Assembly: GCF_014199395.1 (NCBI RefSeq)
Contig: NZ_JACIJM010000010.1
Coordinates: forward strand, 51,513-115,512
DNA from: Yoonia ponticola
Lineage (GTDB): Bacteria > Pseudomonadota > Alphaproteobacteria > Rhodobacterales > Rhodobacteraceae
Length of the DNA: 64,000 nt
Direction: 5' to 3'
Below the pieces are notes generated by a model. That model saw nothing but the letters and a program-made list of their open reading frames with translations, was not told the origin of the DNA and ran no database searches. Both the position numbers and the translations under genes were made by a program. Shown in pieces: positions 15,439-24,480 of the stretch (positions are counted from its first letter, which is position 1; each line of letters begins with the position of its first letter).

Positions 15439-17835
15439 TCAATGACCGTGCGCCAGTGCTCCTTTCGCCATCTGCTCGCCCACCGGTTCTCCGCCTGAAG
15501 GCCCGGCCTCAACCTGATGACCGTTCAGGAGCCGAAGTGCGTTGGCGACCACCAGCAGAGACACGCCTACATCCGCAGCAATGGCGCCCCACATTGAGGC
15601 CACACCGAACGCGGTCAGCCCGACGAACAGCGCCTTGGTCGCCAGCGATATGCCGATATTCTGGTGGATGATCGTCATGGCACGGCGCGAATGGCCGATA
15701 AGCCAGGGTACCTTGCCGATGTCGTCGGTCATCAGCGCGATGTCGGCCGTCTCGATCGCGGCATCCGATCCGACAGCGCCCATGGCGATGGCATAATGCG
15801 CCCGCGCCATGGCCGGTGCGTCATTCACACCGTCGCCGATCATCGCCACCATGTCGTGGCTTTCAACGAGTTCCTCAATGGCCGTCACCTTGTCTTCTGG
15901 CAAAAGTTCGGCGCGCACCTCGTCGATGCCGACTTCGGCTGCCACCGCGCGCGCGGTGCGTTCGTTGTCGCCCGTCAACATCACGATGGTCTTCACACCC
16001 TGCGCATGCAGACGCGCAACGATCCCCTTTGCATCTGGGCGGATGCGGTCGCGAAGCTCCAGTACGCCGGTCACGCCGGTCTCGTCACCCACGACAACGA
16101 GGGTGCTCCCTGCCCCTTCGATCCGATCCCGCAGATCCGCCGGAATGGCATTGCCGAACCCCTTCTCTTCGGCGAAGCGATCCGAGCCGAGCCAGATAGC
16201 GCGCCCGTCGGCGCGTCCTTCCAGACCGCGCCCGGGCACGGTACGGGTGTCCTCTGCGGCAGACACGGAAACACCATCGGCTTCGGCGCGCGAGAGGATG
16301 GCGCGTGCCAGCGGGTGTGAAGACCGCGCCTCTAGGCTTGCTGCCAGCGCCATGAGATCGCGTGCGGAAACGCCGACCAGTGGGTGAACCGCCGCCACCT
16401 CAGGCTCGCCCATGGTGATCGTCCCGGTCTTGTCCATCGCCAGTGCCGTGGTCCGCCCCGGCGCCTCGACATAGGCGCCGCCCTTGATGAGCACCCCCGC
16501 CCGTGCCGACGCGGTCAGCGCTGCCACGATGGAGACCGGCGTAGAAATGACCAGCGCGCAAGGACATGCGATGACCAGAAGGACCAGAGCATTGTAGAAC
16601 CAGTAGTCCCAGGCGCCGCCGAGCAGCAGTGACGGCACCAGCGCGATGGCGATCGCCAAAGCCATCACGATGGGTGTGTAGATGCGCGCGAACTTGGCCA
16701 CCCACTGTTCGACCGGCGCGCGGCGGGCATGGGCATCGCCCACCATGCGAATGATTTTCGCGAGCACCGTGTCCGAGGCGGCCTTCGTCGCCCGCACCGT
16801 CAGTGTGCCCTCGCCGTTGATCGTGCCGGCATAGACCTCGTCGCCTGGTTCCTTGGGCACTAGCGCGCTTTCCCCAGTAATTGGGGCCTGATCGACGGCC
16901 CCTGCCCCGTCCACGACCTCACCGTCGAGGGGGATCCGGTCGCCGCCGCGCACGATAAACCTTGCATTGACTGCCACGGCCGCGGCCGGAACGTCGGATT
17001 CAGATCCGTCGTCGTAAAGAACCCGCGCCGTTGGCGGCGCCAGATCGAGGAGCGCGGAAACCGCATTACGCGCCCGCCCCACGCTCCAGCTCTCAAGATA
17101 AAGCGAAAGCGAGAAGAAGAAGGCGACCGTCGCGGCCTCAAAAAACTCGCCGAGGCCGATGGCGCCCGCGACGGCCACCACCATGAGCAGGTTCATGTCG
17201 GGGCTAAGCCTCCGCGCCGAAGACCAGGCCTTGGGCGCGACAAGCCAGACGCCAAAAAGAATCGCGACGGCGAAGATCCCTGCTTCCACCATAGGCATAG
17301 GCACCTCGCCATGCCCCGCAAAGAGCCCGAGCGCGCCGCCCATGCCGGTCTCGACAATGTGAAAAAGGAATCCCGCCGCCCAGAAGCCGCCGCTCAACGA
17401 GGTAAAGCGCTTCTGACGTGCCAGATGCGCGGCCTGATCCTCTGCTGCCTTGTCGGCGTCCCACGGTTTTGCGCTCATGCCGGTACTCGCGACAAGTTGC
17501 GAAACCTCGTTTTCCGAAATTCCGACTGCGGTATCCATAATCGTCATCCGACCATTGATTACATCGAACGCCAGATGCTCAGTCCCGCCGACTTTTGGAC
17601 CGACCACCCTATTCAGGATTGCCACCTCTTCGGCACAATCCAGACCGGAAACTTGAAAACTTCGCCCATTCGAGGGGATGGATTGTGCCGGTCCCGTGTT
17701 GGCTCCAGCACCGCAGCACGCAGCACCTTTTCCATGAGAGTGGGGAACTACGCTCGCATGTTTGTGATCATCACCATGATCGTGACTGCAGTCAGAGCTG
17801 TGCTTGTGGTCGTGGCGGTGGCCATTGGAAGACAT
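15439..17835 (-). CDS. Zn/Cd/Pb-type P1B ATPase (ZntA/CadA-like)
   Basis: A 798-residue exporter with a His/Cys-rich N-terminus (HDHKHSSDCSHDHGDDHKH, then GAACCGAG), one HMA-like domain whose metal loop reads GLDCAEE, membrane CPC in VIACPCALVISTPVS, the phosphorylation site DKTGT, TGES, and GDGVNDAPA. The CPCALVISTPVSIVAALTASARAGV context is typical of the zinc/cadmium/lead group rather than CopA. It pumps divalent soft metals out of the cytoplasm. A MerR-type promoter with a 19-base spacer lies upstream at 17869-17899. No dedicated merR gene for it is seen in this part of the window. Confidence 0.92.
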   Translation of the reverse strand: MSSNGHRHDHKHSSDCSHDHGDDHKHASVVPHSHGKGAACCGAGANTGPAQSIPSNGRSFQVSGLDCAEEVAILNRVVGPKVGGTEHLAFDVINGRMTIMDTAVGISENEVSQLVASTGMSAKPWDADKAAEDQAAHLARQKRFTSLSGGFWAAGFLFHIVETGMGGALGLFAGHGEVPMPMVEAGIFAVAILFGVWLVAPKAWSSARRLSPDMNLLMVVAVAGAIGLGEFFEAATVAFFFSLSLYLESWSVGRARNAVSALLDLAPPTARVLYDDGSESDVPAAAVAVNARFIVRGGDRIPLDGEVVDGAGAVDQAPITGESALVPKEPGDEVYAGTINGEGTLTVRATKAASDTVLAKIIRMVGDAHARRAPVEQWVAKFARIYTPIVMALAIAIALVPSLLLGGAWDYWFYNALVLLVIACPCALVISTPVSIVAALTASARAGVLIKGGAYVEAPGRTTALAMDKTGTITMGEPEVAAVHPLVGVSARDLMALAASLEARSSHPLARAILSRAEADGVSVSAAEDTRTVPGRGLEGRADGRAIWLGSDRFAEEKGFGNAIPADLRDRIEGAGSTLVVVGDETGVTGVLELRDRIRPDAKGIVARLHAQGVKTIVMLTGDNERTARAVAAEVGIDEVRAELLPEDKVTAIEELVESHDMVAMIGDGVNDAPAMARAHYAIAMGAVGSDAAIETADIALMTDDIGKVPWLIGHSRRAMTIIHQNIGISLATKALFVGLTAFGVASMWGAIAADVGVSLLVVANALRLLNGHQVEAGPSGGEPVGEQMAKGALAHGH

Positions 17836-17868
17836 GGGATTGACCTCGGGATTCGTTCATTCCACATT

Positions 17869-17899
17869 GAGATAGCCCCTACAGTAACTAGAGCTTCAA
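17869..17899 (-). promoter_or_regulatory. MerR-type (ZntR/CadR/PbrR-like) promoter of the P-type ATPase
   Basis: Read on the - strand there is a -35 TTGAAG and a -10 TATCTC separated by 19 bases, the long spacer that marks MerR-family activation. The spacer holds the imperfect dyad CTCTAGTTACTGTAGGG. It points at the ATPase gene starting at 17835. A very similar element is at 19102-19132. The regulator that binds is not obvious in the window: both MerR genes here look like CueR. Confidence 0.75.
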
Positions 17900-18004
17900 G
17901 AGCAAAAACAGAAACTTGGTCAAATAAGGACACAGACCTGCGGAACCTTGAAACGCGCCGCTAAGTCTGAGGACGCGGCTGACCTGCCAAAGAGTGAGAT
18001 AGAT

Positions 18005-18274
18005 ATGCTTCAAAAATATGCGGTGATCATGGTTGCAACATTGGCCCTGGCTGGCTGCGCGGTGCCTTCTAAGGAAGACAACGATCCATTCAGGATCGGC
18101 AATGTTCCAGAATCTGTCGCAGCCCTCGCTGCACCCGACCAGGATCTCATCACGGCACGGCTACGTCCCGAAGATAATTGCTATTGGTATGCCCATAGTG
18201 GGCCGGTGGAAACGACCTTGGTCCCGTTGCGATCGGCAGGCGGCAATCCCATCTGCGTCGCGCGCCAATCCTGA
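18005..18274 (+). CDS. Small lipoprotein, unknown
   Basis: An 89-residue protein with a lipoprotein signal ending in LALAGC (Cys about residue 18). The mature part has two further cysteines (DNCYWYA, NPICVARQS) that could form a disulfide. ATG 18005 directly precedes a normal signal peptide; the frame is open further upstream to 17948. It is divergent from the ATPase gene and convergent with the L,D-transpeptidase at 18314. Size, lipobox and paired cysteines recall the lipoprotein at 55625-55888. Function unknown. Confidence 0.65.
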   Translation: MLQKYAVIMVATLALAGCAVPSKEDNDPFRIGNVPESVAALAAPDQDLITARLRPEDNCYWYAHSGPVETTLVPLRSAGGNPICVARQS

Positions 18275-18313
18275 TTGACGCGTCCAAGCGTCGGATTGAC
18301 GGCGCGGCTTGGG

Positions 18314-18979
18314 TCAACTCTGCGGAGTCACGCTGTCCTCGGCCGAATATAGGAACGCCGTCGAGCCAATCTCCACATTCGGATACAGATCGTTTATGTG
18401 CGCCATGACCATCCGGACGCAACCGGAACTGGCTCGGCCGCCGATGCTTCGCGGCTGTGGTGTACCGTGGATGCGCAGATAGGTGTCTCGGTCCCCGACA
18501 TAGAGATAAAGCGCCCGTGACCCGAGCGCGTTCTCAGGTCCGGGTTCCATACCGTCAGCGATGTCGGCGTAGAGCTCCGGGTCGCGGTCAATCATGTTCT
18601 GTGTTGGCTGCCAATGCGGCCACCTGACCTTGCGCTTGATCGTGTAGACGCCTGGCTCATAAAGTTTGCCACGAGCAATCGCTACGCCATAGCGCATCGC
18701 CGTGCCGCCTTCCTCGATATGGTAAAGATAGCGCGCGACAGCATCGACATGGATGTCACCGGCCACAAGACCATCTTTAGTTATAACCCGCTGCGGCAGA
18801 AAGCGCGGGTGCAGGCCCCACGGGTTTGATGTGGCTGGGTTATAGCCCGGCGGTGTAATCTGTGCATCCCAAGCCGCCTTTTCCGCTTCAGTGGGCCAGG
18901 TGTCAGCGAGGAGCGGACTCGAGATAGACGCCGAGAACAATGCGGCAGTCGTCTGGATGAAGTGTCGTCTTGTCAGCAT
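18314..18979 (-). CDS. Exported L,D-transpeptidase (YkuD), metal-promoter linked
   Basis: A 221-residue protein with a Tat-like TRRHFIQTTAALFSA leader and the catalytic YkuD motif LRIHGTPQPRSIGGRASSGCVRMV (shown as HGT...SSGCVRM). The preceding WPHWQPTQNMIDRDPELY and NALGSRALYLYVGDRDTY blocks are typical of ErfK/YbiS-like enzymes. I chose the ATG at 18979 (MLTRRHF); a TTG at 19072 with GGAG upstream is an alternative. About 115 bases upstream is a MerR-type promoter pointing at it (19102-19132), so this cell-wall enzyme appears to be induced by a soft metal. It is closely similar in layout to 51253-51846. Confidence 0.87.
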   Translation of the reverse strand: MLTRRHFIQTTAALFSASISSPLLADTWPTEAEKAAWDAQITPPGYNPATSNPWGLHPRFLPQRVITKDGLVAGDIHVDAVARYLYHIEEGGTAMRYGVAIARGKLYEPGVYTIKRKVRWPHWQPTQNMIDRDPELYADIADGMEPGPENALGSRALYLYVGDRDTYLRIHGTPQPRSIGGRASSGCVRMVMAHINDLYPNVEIGSTAFLYSAEDSVTPQS

Positions 18980-19414
18980 ATAGATTGCTCCGTTCACGCA
19001 TTGGACGGCAAACCGAACCTTACCCCGAACGCAGTGTTGTTCGCCCGGGAAAGAGTGAGGCGTTATTGGCAACTTGCTCCATGGTGCCGTTCTATGTCGG
19101 TGGCTTAACTCCTAAAGCTACTAGAGGTTCAAGAGAAATTTTGATGCCAGACGATCTCGGTAATACTTCGGGCCCGTTCGTTTCTTTATCAGTCTAAGCG
19201 CTGTCACGATCTGTGGGGTGAAACCAGGCTACTGCCACGATGCCGGGCCTCGTCTTGATCTTCGCTTCAATTGTGATCCTTAACTCGCTATGCCGAGCAG
19301 TTAAATTGAGCGCTTTCAATAATGGGTCTTTTCAACACGTTTGGCAGCAAGCCCCATATAAAATTTTGCCTCACGCGGAAGTGGTCGTGATGACGTGCAT
19401 TGGGATATTATCGT
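18980..19414. other. 435-base intergenic region
   Basis: Apart from the MerR-type promoter at 19102-19132 I see no convincing gene here. Short open frames exist on both strands but lack ribosome sites and recognisable protein character. The stretch 19280-19400 is noticeably AT-richer than its surroundings to the eye. It separates the transpeptidase from the ArsR gene, which point in the same direction. Confidence 0.5.
19102..19132 (-). promoter_or_regulatory. MerR-type promoter upstream of an L,D-transpeptidase
   Basis: On the - strand: -35 TTGAAC, a 19-base spacer containing CTCTAGTAGCTTTAGGAG, and -10 TAAGCC. It shares TTGAA..CTCTAGT with the ATPase promoter at 17869-17899, so both probably answer the same regulator. 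The only downstream gene in this orientation is the L,D-transpeptidase at 18314-18979. Confidence 0.7.
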
Positions 19415-19765
19415 TCACGCTTCGCGATAATTGTCACAAGCCCCAACACCTTCTGCGACCACATCAAGCAGGGCGTCTACATCATTTAAAAGAGCTGCTA
19501 TGCGCGGACTGCTGATCCGGTAGCGAATGAAGCGCCCATCGCGGTCGCTGGCGACAAGTCCGCAATCCAGAAGGCATCGCAAATGATTTGACACGTTGGG
19601 CTGCGATAGCCCTGTGCGTTTGACGATCTCGTGAACAACCAACGGTCCTTCACACAGCACGCCCAGTATCGCCAGCCGGCTCGGGTCGGCAAGACCGCGA
19701 AAGAGCTTTGCCCTACGCTCGATGCCAGCGGCCGCAGCATTGCGGTCGGCGAAGACTTGCATCAT
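19415..19765 (-). CDS. ArsR/SmtB-family metal-responsive repressor
   Basis: A 116-residue winged-helix regulator: LFRGLADPSRLAILGVLCEGP, then the recognition region HEIVKRTGLSQPNVSNHLRCLLDCGLV. Cysteines at LCEG, RCLLDCG and in the C-terminal GACDNYREA tail resemble CmtR/CadC-type metal sites, so Cd, Pb or Zn sensing is likely. A GGAG site precedes the ATG at 19765. It is divergent from the CDF exporter at 19822 with only 56 bases between, so it most likely represses that gene until metal binds. No clear operator dyad could be drawn by eye. Confidence 0.85.
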   Translation of the reverse strand: MMQVFADRNAAAAGIERRAKLFRGLADPSRLAILGVLCEGPLVVHEIVKRTGLSQPNVSNHLRCLLDCGLVASDRDGRFIRYRISSPRIAALLNDVDALLDVVAEGVGACDNYREA

Positions 19766-19821
19766 ATCACTCCTTGCTGATATGTTTGAACTTGATCCAC
19801 TTTAGCAGGAGTATTGCACCG

Positions 19822-20676
19822 ATGGCCAACACCGAAAGCACCGGATCGACAGCAGATACGTCGACCGTCCGTTACCGGGTTTCCGGAATGGATTGCGCCA
19901 AGGATGCCGCCCAGATCGAGCGGGCGGCGCAGTCTGCGGGTGTCGCGCCCGACGCAGTGAAAGTATCAGCGGCGACCCATATCATGACTCTGAAAGTCCC
20001 TGAAGCAAGCCTGCCGGAGATTGAAAAAGCCGTTGAGACAACGGGATATGGGTTCGACCGCATCGAGAGCGACGAGGACCTTCAGCAAAGTGCGGCCCAT
20101 CAGGACCCGGGCTACCGCCGCGCGCTCTGGATCGTCGTGATTCTAAATGTCGGTTACGGCGTTCTGGAAATGATTGGCGGGTTCATCGCCGGGTCACAGG
20201 CCGTGAAGGCCGACGCGCTGGATTTCATCGGCGATGGCGCGATCACTTTCTTGGGGCTTCTTGCCATCGGATGGAGCCTTCTCTGGCGGGCACGCTCTGC
20301 CCTGATCCAGGGCATCTTTCTCGGCCTGCTTGGCCTTGGGGTCTTTAGCACGACCATCATAAGGGCATTCGAGCCGACAACCCCAGACGCCACATTGATG
20401 GGGATTCTGGGCCTGATTGCTCTTGTGATAAATGTCATCTCCGTGCTGCCGTTGTTGCGGTACCGCAAGGGCGATGCGAACATGCGCGCTGTCTGGCTTT
20501 TCTCGCGTAACGACGCCATCGGCAACGCCGCAGTCGTTATCGCCGCTGGGCTAGTGGTTTGGCTGGGCAGCGCTTGGCCCGATCTTATCGTCGCGTTCGG
20601 GATCGCCGGACTGTTCCTGCACTCGTCATGGGCGATCATCCGCGACGCGCGGGCCGATCTGAAGGCGGTGGCATGA
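19822..20676 (+). CDS. Cation diffusion facilitator with N-terminal HMA domain
   Basis: A 284-residue exporter. Residues 15-80 form a heavy-metal-associated fold with the loop GMDCAKDA (one Cys, CadA/ZntA style). The rest is a CDF membrane domain with about six helices and the metal-site helix ADALDFIGDGAITF; the second site is SRNDAIGNAAVV. ATG 19822 was chosen over an in-frame upstream start because the latter would extend into the regulator gene. The product likely exports Zn, Cd or Pb. Its stop overlaps the start of lspA, as in CDF-lspA pairs of lead/zinc resistance loci. Confidence 0.87.
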   Translation: MANTESTGSTADTSTVRYRVSGMDCAKDAAQIERAAQSAGVAPDAVKVSAATHIMTLKVPEASLPEIEKAVETTGYGFDRIESDEDLQQSAAHQDPGYRRALWIVVILNVGYGVLEMIGGFIAGSQAVKADALDFIGDGAITFLGLLAIGWSLLWRARSALIQGIFLGLLGLGVFSTTIIRAFEPTTPDATLMGILGLIALVINVISVLPLLRYRKGDANMRAVWLFSRNDAIGNAAVVIAAGLVVWLGSAWPDLIVAFGIAGLFLHSSWAIIRDARADLKAVA

Positions 20677-21182
20677 ACAGCCGCGTTCTCGGTGGGCTTT
20701 GCGCCATCGCCGCGTTTGGTGTTGATCAGGGCACCAAGGCTCTTGCCCTGAACTCCCCGGCGCTTGAGAACGGGGTCGAGGTTCTGCCCTTTCTCAACCT
20801 CGTGCGGGTTTTGAACGATGGGGTCAGCTTCGGTATGCTCGGCGGGGTCGTACCCTGGTGGGGTCTGGTCGCACTTGCTGCCGTGGTCGTGGCATGGCTG
20901 CTGATCTGGCTGTGGAAGGCTCCGGACGGGCTGACAGGTGCGGCGCTCGGTCTGATCATCGGAGGCGCGCTTGGCAATATCCTTGACCGTCTGCGCTATC
21001 AGGCCGTCCCTGACTTTCTCGACTTCCATTACGGGTCATACCACTGGCCGTCCTTCAACTTGGCTGACGTGGCGATCTTTTGTGGGGCAGCATTGCTGTT
21101 CTGGGACAGCTTTCGCACCTCGAAAGTCAGGCCGGAAAATCGGGAACAAGACAATCGCAAGGGAGATGTCACGGGGGGATAA
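20673..21182 (+). CDS. lspA: Lipoprotein signal peptidase, copy 2 (metal-linked)
   Basis: A 169-residue aspartyl protease with GGALGNILDRLRY...DFLDFHYG and HWPSFNLADVAIFCG. It differs from the first copy (4621-5094) along its length, so the two are not a recent duplication. ATG 20673 overlaps the CDF stop as ATGA. Signal peptidase II copies fused or linked to metal exporters are known from lead resistance, where the role proposed is removal of signal peptides from metal-associated lipoproteins or undecaprenyl-linked work; neither can be shown here. Confidence 0.9.
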   Translation: MNSRVLGGLCAIAAFGVDQGTKALALNSPALENGVEVLPFLNLVRVLNDGVSFGMLGGVVPWWGLVALAAVVVAWLLIWLWKAPDGLTGAALGLIIGGALGNILDRLRYQAVPDFLDFHYGSYHWPSFNLADVAIFCGAALLFWDSFRTSKVRPENREQDNRKGDVTGG

Positions 21183-21219
21183 CAGCTAACAGGCAAAGAA
21201 CTTTGGGAGGGAATTCGGC

Positions 21220-21741
21220 TTGAGATTTTTGGATTGGATTGACCGTGGCATTCGCGGCATCGGCGTCGTGACTGCGTGGCTGACAGTTGTTTCGATTGCT
21301 GCTTATGGCGCGCTTCAGATGCTGGATCGCAAGCTACAACTTGGCGTGTCGAGCTATTTGCCGGACCTGTCCACGTCACTGCTGTTCATCCTAATTTTCT
21401 TGACCTTTGGGTATACCTATCTGCGCGACGGTCACGTGCGCGTTGATGTTCTTCGCAGACATTGGTCCGCCCGCCGCATTGCTTGGATCGAACTGATTGG
21501 CGGCCTTTTTGTCCTTCTGCCGCTCGCCGCCATCCTGACCTACTACGGATGGGACGGTTTGATGCGCACCACGAAATACGCGGAAACCCAGTTGTGGGCA
21601 CAACGCATTGCCGGGGTCATCGGCCCCATCCTGCTGGCTCTTGCCGGGATGATCGTAGCCCTTCGCAACATCGCCTTTCTGACAGGGAGACGTGCGCAAG
21701 GTGCACCGGAACAAGCAAGTGGCCTGCACAATGGTGAATGA
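21220..21741 (+). CDS. TRAP transporter small permease (DctQ-like)
   Basis: A 173-residue protein with four membrane helices and the DctQ pattern (DGHVRVDVLRRHWSARR after TM2). The start is TTG 21220 with a strong GGGAGG site 9 bases before it. It overlaps the large permease gene by 11 bases. TRAP systems import organic acids using a sodium gradient and need a periplasmic binding protein; none is found next to this pair. Confidence 0.85.
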   Translation: MRFLDWIDRGIRGIGVVTAWLTVVSIAAYGALQMLDRKLQLGVSSYLPDLSTSLLFILIFLTFGYTYLRDGHVRVDVLRRHWSARRIAWIELIGGLFVLLPLAAILTYYGWDGLMRTTKYAETQLWAQRIAGVIGPILLALAGMIVALRNIAFLTGRRAQGAPEQASGLHNGE

Positions 21742-23104
21742 GGTCCTCACGGTTGCCATGCTTGTCGTGATGGCGATTGGGGTTTTCAGTGGCTTTCCGG
21801 TGGCGCTGGTGCTCGCGGGGACAGGCTTCTTGGGGTTTGTCGCTGCGGTTTGGGTGGGGATCACTGATTTTCAGCATCTGGGGCTGATCTACCTGCGGGC
21901 CCGTGGTGTACTGACCAATGAATCAGTCCAATTCACCAGCGTTCCAATGTTGATTTTTCTTGGCCTGATCCTGAATGCCAGCGGGATTGCCGAAACCATG
22001 TTTCGCTTGCTGGGGCGTCTTCTGACAGGCGTTCCCGGTCGCTACGCCATTGCGACTTTGCTGATCGGCCTCGTTCTTGCGCCCGCCGCCGGGGTGATCG
22101 GTGCTTCCGTCATAACTGTGGCGTTGGTGGCCTATGCCCCGATGATGGCGTCGGGCTACGCACCGCGAACCGCAGGAGGCGCTGTCGCAGCTTCTGGAGC
22201 ATTGGGTGTCGTGTTCCCGCCAGCCGTGATGCTATTCTTCATCTCGAACGTGTTCTATCTGCGCATCGGATTGATGTATGTGGCCCTCATCGTACCTGTG
22301 CTTCTGATGGTCATGGCCTTCGCGGTCTACTTTGCGGTCACCTTGAGAAAAACGGTCGAAATCCCGCTGGACACACCCAAGACCAATCTTGTGTCAGACC
22401 TCTTGTTTGTACTCGCGTCTGTCGCGGTCATCGCATCCATTCCGCTCAGCATCATTCTGGGCTTTGCGACACTAACAGAGGCGGCTGGAGTAGGGGTTTT
22501 TGGCGCGCTATTGGTCGCGCTGGCGCGAAAGCGCTTGTCTTTCTCATCGTTGAACTCTGTCACGGTGCAGACAAGCACGATGACGTCGATGGTCTTCTTC
22601 ATCGTATTGGGCGCATCGGTATTCTCGCTCAGTTTCCACCTGGTCGGTGGACCGGACGTCATCTTCGAGTGGATATCCGCATTCGATCTCACCCGGTGGG
22701 AACTGTTGGCGATCCTCCTTGGCGTGATCATCATACTTGGGTTTGTTTTTGACTGGATCGAGGTGCTGCTGGTCTTTGTACCAGTGTTGATGCCGATCTT
22801 TTCGGAACTCGACTTCGCAGATCACGTCGGCTCTGCCTACTTTGCGCAAATCTGGATCGCTGGCCTGATAGCACTGGCCTTGCAGACGTCTTTTCTGACG
22901 CCTCCCTTCGGCTATGCCCTATTCTTTGCCAAGATGGCGGCACCTAAGGGTATCAACCTTTCCGATATCTATCGCGGCGCGGTACCGCTTGTCGCCATCG
23001 AGATCGTATTGATCGCAGCCCTGATCTCGTTCCCTCAGCTTATCACTTGGTTGCCTGAAATGTCCCTTGGGGATGTGGATGCGCCGCAGCTAATCCAGCG
23101 GTGA
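21731..23104 (+). CDS. TRAP transporter large permease (DctM-like)
   Basis: A 457-residue protein with about twelve hydrophobic segments. DctM features include SVPMLIFLGLILNASGIAETMFRLL, PAAGVIGASVITVALVAYAPMM and ALQTSFLTPPFGYALFF. ATG 21731 lies inside the end of the small-permease gene; a longer frame from 21692 seems less likely. The substrate is unknown. A P450 gene follows 128 bases later on the same strand, so a lipid-like or carboxylate substrate is a possible link. Confidence 0.87.
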   Translation: MVNEVLTVAMLVVMAIGVFSGFPVALVLAGTGFLGFVAAVWVGITDFQHLGLIYLRARGVLTNESVQFTSVPMLIFLGLILNASGIAETMFRLLGRLLTGVPGRYAIATLLIGLVLAPAAGVIGASVITVALVAYAPMMASGYAPRTAGGAVAASGALGVVFPPAVMLFFISNVFYLRIGLMYVALIVPVLLMVMAFAVYFAVTLRKTVEIPLDTPKTNLVSDLLFVLASVAVIASIPLSIILGFATLTEAAGVGVFGALLVALARKRLSFSSLNSVTVQTSTMTSMVFFIVLGASVFSLSFHLVGGPDVIFEWISAFDLTRWELLAILLGVIIILGFVFDWIEVLLVFVPVLMPIFSELDFADHVGSAYFAQIWIAGLIALALQTSFLTPPFGYALFFAKMAAPKGINLSDIYRGAVPLVAIEIVLIAALISFPQLITWLPEMSLGDVDAPQLIQR

Positions 23105-23232
23105 CAGATGTTTTGAGCGCGGATGCAGTGATTTCCTTCGAAGCGGCACTGCTCTTTCGGGGCCACTTCCGCACCGCGAACAGAAAGGCTGAACGGGGCC
23201 TGAGCAAAGGAAAGCAAACAGGAGGATAACGA

Positions 23233-24480
23233 ATGTCCAGCATACCATCCGCAGAGGGCTTTGACAGCACACTCACCCTGCTGCGAAATCCGTATGGATT
23301 CATCTCTCAGACCTGCCGCGCGCTCGACACAGATCTGTTTGAAACCCGCATCCTCCTTCAAAAGACGATCTGCATGACCGGGTCGGCGGCTGCGGAAGTA
23401 TTCTATTCCGACGATAAGCTGATCCGCGCGGGCTCGATGCCAGGCCGCATACAGAAGACCCTGTTGGGTGAAGGCGGCATTCAGGGATTGGACGGCGCTG
23501 CCCACCAGCACCGCAAGAAGATGTTCATGTCGCTGATGGGGACCGAGCATATAGCCGCGCTTCAGGGAATGTCGCTTCACATGCTAGACAATTATGCACC
23601 GGATTGGGAGGCGAGGAACGAAGTCGTTTTCTACGACAAAGTGCGCGAAATGCTCACGAGAGCCGTTTGCGCCTGGTGTGGGGTTCCGCTTCCCGAGGCG
23701 GAGGTGGCGACCCGAACGGCGCAACTTACAGCGCTTTTTGAGGACGCCGGGGCCATCGGCCCGAAACATTGGGCTGCACGTCTGGCGCGCCACCGCCTGG
23801 AAAAATGGGCAGCGGGGATGATTCAACAGGTCCGCGATGGCGAGCTTCAGCCGACGCAGGAAAGCGCCCTTCATGTCATCGCGACGTGGCGTGATCTTGA
23901 CGGCGCGATACTGCCCCCGAAAGTCGCCGCCGTGGAGTTGTTGAACGTCTTGCGCCCGACCGTGGCGGTGTCCGTTTTCATTGTTCAGACGGCCCACGCC
24001 TTGCACCGGTATCCGGAATGGCAGGAGAAACTGCGGAACGACGAAGGACTGCTCGAACCCTTCGTGCAGGAGGTTCGCCGCCTCTATCCGTTCTTCCCTG
24101 CGGTGGCGGCACGAGTCAAAAGTACTTTCGAGTGGCAAGGGTATCGCTTTCCGGAAGGGTGCAGGGTCCTGCTCGACCTCTATGGCACGAACACCGATCC
24201 GCGTTCATGGGATGCGCCGCTTGAGTTCCGCCCCGAACGGTTTCGGGACCGCGCCAAGAACCAATATGACTTCATTCCACAAGGCGGCGGCGACCACTAC
24301 ACGAACCACCGCTGCCCGGGAGAATGGATCGCGATCAGCCAGATGAAGGCGTTTTGCAGATATCTTGTGAACGACGTCAAATACGATGTGCAGGATCAGG
24401 ATTTGGAGCTGGGCACGGGAGAGCTGCCACCCCTACCCGAGAACCGGTTCATCATGCGCAACGTCAGGCGTCGGCGGTAA
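23233..24480 (+). CDS. CYP152-like cytochrome P450 peroxygenase
   Basis: A 415-residue P450. The haem loop is IPQGGGDHYTNHRCPGEW, with the Cys ligand at about residue 361. In the I helix the usual acid-Thr pair is replaced by LRPTVAV (about residues 238-245), the Arg-Pro signature of CYP152 enzymes (P450-BSbeta, P450-SPalpha, OleT). Those enzymes use hydrogen peroxide directly and act on fatty acids, giving hydroxy acids or terminal alkenes. A strong AGGAGG precedes ATG 23233. No redox partner genes lie nearby, in keeping with peroxide use. The gene overlaps the convergent CDF-like gene by 17 bases. Confidence 0.88.
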   Translation: MSSIPSAEGFDSTLTLLRNPYGFISQTCRALDTDLFETRILLQKTICMTGSAAAEVFYSDDKLIRAGSMPGRIQKTLLGEGGIQGLDGAAHQHRKKMFMSLMGTEHIAALQGMSLHMLDNYAPDWEARNEVVFYDKVREMLTRAVCAWCGVPLPEAEVATRTAQLTALFEDAGAIGPKHWAARLARHRLEKWAAGMIQQVRDGELQPTQESALHVIATWRDLDGAILPPKVAAVELLNVLRPTVAVSVFIVQTAHALHRYPEWQEKLRNDEGLLEPFVQEVRRLYPFFPAVAARVKSTFEWQGYRFPEGCRVLLDLYGTNTDPRSWDAPLEFRPERFRDRAKNQYDFIPQGGGDHYTNHRCPGEWIAISQMKAFCRYLVNDVKYDVQDQDLELGTGELPPLPENRFIMRNVRRRR

